DNA of 64,000 nt from Teretinema sp942493045. GTDB taxonomy: Bacteria > Spirochaetota > Spirochaetia > Treponematales > Treponemataceae. A program made the translations under genes and the position numbers. Positions within the stretch are counted from its first letter, which is position 1; the number at the start of each line of letters is the position of its first letter. The notes below the pieces were generated by a model. It ran no database searches. It was not told the origin of the DNA and worked only from the letters and a program-made list of their open reading frames with translations. Of the stretch, positions 60,467 to 64,000 are shown piece after piece. Location of the stretch: positions 1,922,001 to 1,986,000 of the forward strand of contig OW818665.1 in NCBI GenBank assembly GCA_942493045.1. Reading direction: 5' to 3'.

Positions 60467-61404
60467 TAAAGGACTCCGGTAAGATTTTTTTTGGCTCCGA
60501 GCAGTTCCGCCTTGGCGGCGAAGGCGGCCTGGGCGGCGGAGGCAACGATATCGGTTAAGCAAAGCTCACCGGAGTGACGGCGGATGGTCAGAGACTCGTC
60601 CTTCATCCAGGCGGTTAAAATACCGCGGGAGGAGTTAACGGTACCGCCGACGCCATCGAGCAATGTCGCGGCGATGCGCGCGGCCCCGCCCTGGGCGCCA
60701 TAGCCCGGTATCAAAAAGAACAGCTCCGGGTAGCGGGAGCGCAAAGCGCGGGCATCAGCTTCCTCGGTACAGCCGACTACAGCGCCGAAGGGCCCCACTG
60801 CTCCGGGAGCGGTTCCGAAGCGGGCGGCTATCTTTTTAAGATTGGCCCCGACAGCGTCCAGCACCCGCTTTTCTCCTCCGGTTGAACCGGAGAGTTCCAG
60901 ATGTTCAATATCCTTCATTCCCGGGTTGGAGGTGCGCAGCAGCACAAAGGCACCCTTGCCGGACTTTTCTACGTATTCTAAAAAGGGTTCCAGGGTATCA
61001 AAACCCATATACGGGTTAAGCGTGATAATATCAGCCTCGAAATCGCCTTCAAAATGGGCGCGGGCATAGGCCTTGGCGGTATCGGCGATGTCGCCGCGCT
61101 TGATGTCGGCTATCACCGGCAGGCCGGCCGCTCGTACGGCCCTGAGGGTATCGGCATACACGGCGAGGCCCGGCAGTCCCATAGCTTCATAGTAGGCGAT
61201 CTGAACCTTAAAACAGCCGGCATGCGGAGCGGTAGCCTCAATCAGCGCCAGATTATAGGCTCTCACGGCCGCGGAAGGACTCTCATACATCCGCAGCAGT
61301 TCCGGAGGCAGATAGGCTGGATCGGTATCCAGACCGACACAGAGGGGGCCCCGCTGTTCGCAGGATTGGCGGAGACGGGTCATCGCATAGGCTTGGTTTT
61401 CCAT
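60466..61404 (-). CDS. pyrF: Orotidine 5'-phosphate decarboxylase (type 2 PyrF)
   Basis: 312 residues, last step of UMP synthesis. It has LCVGLDTDP at the N-terminus and VIADIKRGDIADTAKAYA near residue 95, the D-x-K-x-x-D catalytic motif. The length fits the longer type 2 family. It heads the pyrF-pyrK-pyrD operon. A divergent promoter shared with the PAS kinase lies upstream. Confidence 0.93.
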   Translation of the reverse strand: MENQAYAMTRLRQSCEQRGPLCVGLDTDPAYLPPELLRMYESPSAAVRAYNLALIEATAPHAGCFKVQIAYYEAMGLPGLAVYADTLRAVRAAGLPVIADIKRGDIADTAKAYARAHFEGDFEADIITLNPYMGFDTLEPFLEYVEKSGKGAFVLLRTSNPGMKDIEHLELSGSTGGEKRVLDAVGANLKKIAARFGTAPGAVGPFGAVVGCTEEADARALRSRYPELFFLIPGYGAQGGAARIAATLLDGVGGTVNSSRGILTAWMKDESLTIRRHSGELCLTDIVASAAQAAFAAKAELLGAKKNLTGVL

Positions 61405-61435
61405 GGCCCGGATTCTATCATAAAAGCGCCGGCAA

Positions 61436-61495
61436 TTGCCAGATTCACTTTAAAGCATATACTGATAGTATATGAATGAAGTTTTTTACAAACAA
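61436..61495. promoter_or_regulatory. Overlapping divergent promoters with one palindromic -10
   Basis: The 19-base perfect palindrome CATATACTGATAGTATATG (61456-61474) contains TATACT on each strand. On the plus strand it pairs with TTGCCA (61436-61441, 16-base spacer) and faces the kinase, whose ATG is the last three bases of the palindrome. On the minus strand it pairs with TTGTTT (61490-61495, 17-base spacer) and faces pyrF, giving a leader of about 56 nt. The kinase transcript would be leaderless or nearly so. Confidence 0.6.
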
Positions 61496-64000
61496 ATGTT
61501 GCTCACCGCTCCGTTCGGTTTTGCCCACCATAAAATAGTCCTGGACAGCCAGGGGAAACCCGTTGACTATATTTTCCTGGAAATAAACGCCGCCTTCGAA
61601 AAATTGACTGGGTTGAAAGCCGCCGACATCCTCAAACGATCAATCACCGAGGCCGTTCCGGCTATAAAAGACGATCCTTTTGACTGGATCGGTTACTACG
61701 GGGGCATAGCCTTAAACGGCGGCGAAGCCGAATTCGAGCAGTTTTCAGCGCATTTAGGGCGCTGGTACAAAGTGACCGTCCATTCTCCTGAACGCCTGTA
61801 CTTCAGTACCATTTTTATTGATATTACCCGGGATAAACTTCAGTCTGAAGAATTAATGAGCTTTTTTACGGTTAATCTGGACCTGCTGTGCATTGCCGAC
61901 CTTGAAGGCAACTTTATCAAGACCAATCAGGCCTGGACAGAAATTCTCGGCTATAGCCAGGGAGAACTCGCCGGCCGGAAATTTCTGGACTTTGTACACC
62001 CCCAGGATCTGCCGGCCACGCTGAAGGCCATGGCCGAACTGGGCAATCAGCAGGATGTGCTCAATTTTACCAACCGTTATCTCAGCAAGGACGGCTCTTA
62101 CCGCTTCATCGAATGGCGTTCGCATCCGCACAACAACCTGATCTACGCCGCGGCCCGGGATATTACCGAACGCATCGAGTATGAACGCGCCATTAAACAG
62201 TCCCTGGACAGCTTGAGCCGTAGCGAAGAGATCGCCCATACCGGCAGCTGGAGCTGGGATGTCGTAACCGACACTTTTTCCAGCTCGCTGTCGGCGCGCC
62301 GCCTGATGGGCTTTACCCCGGAAGAAAAAATAACCATCGGCGATGTCAGCGAACGCATCCATCCTGACGACCGACTGCGCGTCCGGGAAACTTTACAGGC
62401 TTCCATCCGCACCGGAGAGCCCTACCGCATTGAAACGCAGATCATCAAAAAAGACAACGGCGAGATCCGAATTATCGAATCCCAGGCCGAAATCGAGACT
62501 GACACTAACGGAAGGGCCTGCCGGGTGTTCGGCGTAAACCGCGACATCACCGAGGAAAAACTGGCCTCGCACAGTTCCGAAATCCGCCTGAAACTGATCG
62601 AGTATTCGACTTCACACAGCCTGGATGAACTGCTCACCTTTGCCTTGGACTTTATCGGAGAACTGGTACACAGCCCCATCGGTTTCTACCATTTTGTGGA
62701 CGCCGATCAGAAGACGCTCTCCCTGCAGCAATGGTCTACCGCCACCCTGCGCGACTACTGCCATGCCGCCGGCAAGGGAGCTCATTACAGCATCGATGAA
62801 GCCGGAATATGGGTGGACTGCGTCAGAGAGCGCAAGCCCGTCATTCATAACGACTATGAAGCCATGACCGCCAAAAAGGGACTTCCCCAGGGACATGCCC
62901 GCCTGATCCGGGAAATGGTGATTCCGGTACTGCGTCAGGATAAAATCGTGGCCATCCTGGGCGTGGGTAACAAGAGCACGGAGTACACCGCAAAAGACCT
63001 GGAGACGGTATCTTTCCTGGCCGACATCACCTGGGAAATCGTAGAACGCAAACGCACTGACCAGGACTTGCGTCTGGAACGGGAACGTCTGCAGAATATC
63101 CTTTTTGGAACCAACGCCGGAACCTGGGAATGGAATATTCAGACCGGCGAGACAATTTTTAACGAGCGCTGGGCCGAGATTATCGGCTATACCCTGGAAG
63201 AAATATCACCGGTCAGCATTGAAACCTGGCTGCGTTTTGCCCATCCCGACGACCAGGCCGAAAGTAACCGGCTGCTGGAACAGCACTTCGCCGGAGAATT
63301 GGACAGCTATGAATTCTCGTCGCGGATGAGGCATAAAAACGGTGAATGGATTTGGATCCTGGACCGCGGAAAAGTGGTATCGCGTACCGCTGACGGGAAA
63401 CCGCTATTAATGTACGGCACGCATCAGGATATTACCGGACAGAAAAGGGCCACGGAGGCGCTGGCCGAAAGTGAAGCCAAGTACCGGCTGCTGACCGAGT
63501 TTGCCTCCGACGTGATCTGGGTAATAAACCTCTCCAAAAATTGCTTTACCTACATCAGCCCCTCGATCATGGGCTTACGCGGTCTGACAGTGGCCGAGGC
63601 TATGGCCGAAAAACTGGAGAACTCCATGACTGCCGAATCCCTGGTGATAGTCAATCAAGCCATTGAAAATAATCTGCCGAAGTTTCTAGCCGCGCCGGAA
63701 TCCGGAGCCTATTATTTCAATGAGATTCAGCAGCCGCACAAGGACGGCCGTTTGATGTGGGTGGAAGTCTCCACCAAATTCCGCTACAACGAGGCCGGGG
63801 AAATAGAGATAGTGGGCGTGAGCCGCAATATCGATGAGCGCAAAAAACTTGAGGCCGAGACCATCAGCGCCCGCAATGAAGCCGATCGGGCCAATAAGGC
63901 TAAGTCTGAATTCCTGGCCAACATGAGTCATGAAATCCGCACGCCCTTAAACGGCATCATCGGCTTTACGGAACTGCTCAAAAACACCCCGCTCAACAAA
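61472..64000 (+). CDS. Multi-PAS/GAF sensor histidine kinase, C-terminus cut by window edge
   Basis: The frame is open from the ATG at 61472 to the window end, 843 codons. Visible in order: PAS at about 10-120, PAS at 130-240 (SFFTVNLDLLCIADLEGNFI region), PAS at 245-365, GAF at 370-520, PAS at 530-650, PAS at 665-790, and the start of a HisKA domain with the phosphoacceptor His820 in NMSHEIRTPLNG. No membrane segment was seen, so it is a soluble sensor; ligands are unknown. The kinase ATPase domain and any receiver lie outside the window. Confidence 0.92.
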   Translation, partial: MNEVFYKQMLLTAPFGFAHHKIVLDSQGKPVDYIFLEINAAFEKLTGLKAADILKRSITEAVPAIKDDPFDWIGYYGGIALNGGEAEFEQFSAHLGRWYKVTVHSPERLYFSTIFIDITRDKLQSEELMSFFTVNLDLLCIADLEGNFIKTNQAWTEILGYSQGELAGRKFLDFVHPQDLPATLKAMAELGNQQDVLNFTNRYLSKDGSYRFIEWRSHPHNNLIYAAARDITERIEYERAIKQSLDSLSRSEEIAHTGSWSWDVVTDTFSSSLSARRLMGFTPEEKITIGDVSERIHPDDRLRVRETLQASIRTGEPYRIETQIIKKDNGEIRIIESQAEIETDTNGRACRVFGVNRDITEEKLASHSSEIRLKLIEYSTSHSLDELLTFALDFIGELVHSPIGFYHFVDADQKTLSLQQWSTATLRDYCHAAGKGAHYSIDEAGIWVDCVRERKPVIHNDYEAMTAKKGLPQGHARLIREMVIPVLRQDKIVAILGVGNKSTEYTAKDLETVSFLADITWEIVERKRTDQDLRLERERLQNILFGTNAGTWEWNIQTGETIFNERWAEIIGYTLEEISPVSIETWLRFAHPDDQAESNRLLEQHFAGELDSYEFSSRMRHKNGEWIWILDRGKVVSRTADGKPLLMYGTHQDITGQKRATEALAESEAKYRLLTEFASDVIWVINLSKNCFTYISPSIMGLRGLTVAEAMAEKLENSMTAESLVIVNQAIENNLPKFLAAPESGAYYFNEIQQPHKDGRLMWVEVSTKFRYNEAGEIEIVGVSRNIDERKKLEAETISARNEADRANKAKSEFLANMSHEIRTPLNGIIGFTELLKNTPLNK

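Overview
The window looks like chromosomal DNA of a treponeme-like spirochaete with moderately high GC. The evidence is the gene order secE-nusG-rplKAJL-rpoBC-rpsLG with rpmG and tRNA-Trp ahead of it, an RpoB whose rifampicin pocket carries Asn at the position equivalent to E. coli Ser531 (the known spirochaete signature), a FabV enzyme of the Treponema denticola Ter size, and several PilZ proteins. The assignment rests on gene order and family knowledge, not on a database search.

Layout. 1-15,990 (minus strand) is the translation and transcription block: tRNA-Thr, rpmG, tRNA-Trp, secE, nusG, rplK, rplA, rplJ, rplL, rpoB, rpoC, then rpsL-rpsG from its own promoter, a 563-bp gap that appears to hold a separately transcribed structured RNA, then tuf-rpsJ-rplC-rplD running off the left edge. 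16,059-21,146 holds a patatin-like lipase, serine acetyltransferase, a NusG-domain-II membrane protein, a Fic protein under an inverted-repeat operator, and a chemoreceptor fused to PilZ. 21,361-30,024 is one 2,887-residue secreted protein whose first half is about 20.5 nearly identical 222-bp repeats.

30,046-40,927 holds a lipoprotein, a PilZ protein overlapping an RNA methyltransferase, pyrE, a lipoprotein alpha-amylase, a CBS-SpoIIE phosphatase, a hydrolase-fold protein lacking its nucleophile serine, a U32 protein, phoU and pstB. 41,132-44,759 is an etfB-etfA-acyl-CoA dehydrogenase operon. 44,863-53,078 (minus) is a complete acetyl-CoA carboxylase plus fatty-acid synthesis operon, accADCB-fabV-fabZ-fabF-fabG-fabD in map order, headed by a TetR regulator and an RNA methyltransferase. 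Then come an acyl-CoA synthetase with an XRE-cupin regulator, a DUF362 ferredoxin, pyrF-pyrK-pyrD, and the first 843 codons of a multi-PAS histidine kinase cut by the right edge.

How the genes work together. The acc-fab operon makes malonyl-CoA and elongates acyl chains, with FabV as the enoyl reductase. The etf-acd operon and the AMP-binding ligase handle acyl-CoA chemistry on the other side. pyrE, pyrF and pyrDK cover the last steps of UMP synthesis. Several monocistronic genes (patatin, fic, SpoIIE phosphatase, PAS kinase) have a good -10 box only 6-8 bases before the ATG, which suggests leaderless mRNAs. The most unusual items are the giant repeat protein with its higher-order repeat history, the candidate RNA between rpsG and tuf, the Fic operator array and the Ser-to-Gly hydrolase. 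No mobile element, CRISPR array or prophage was seen.
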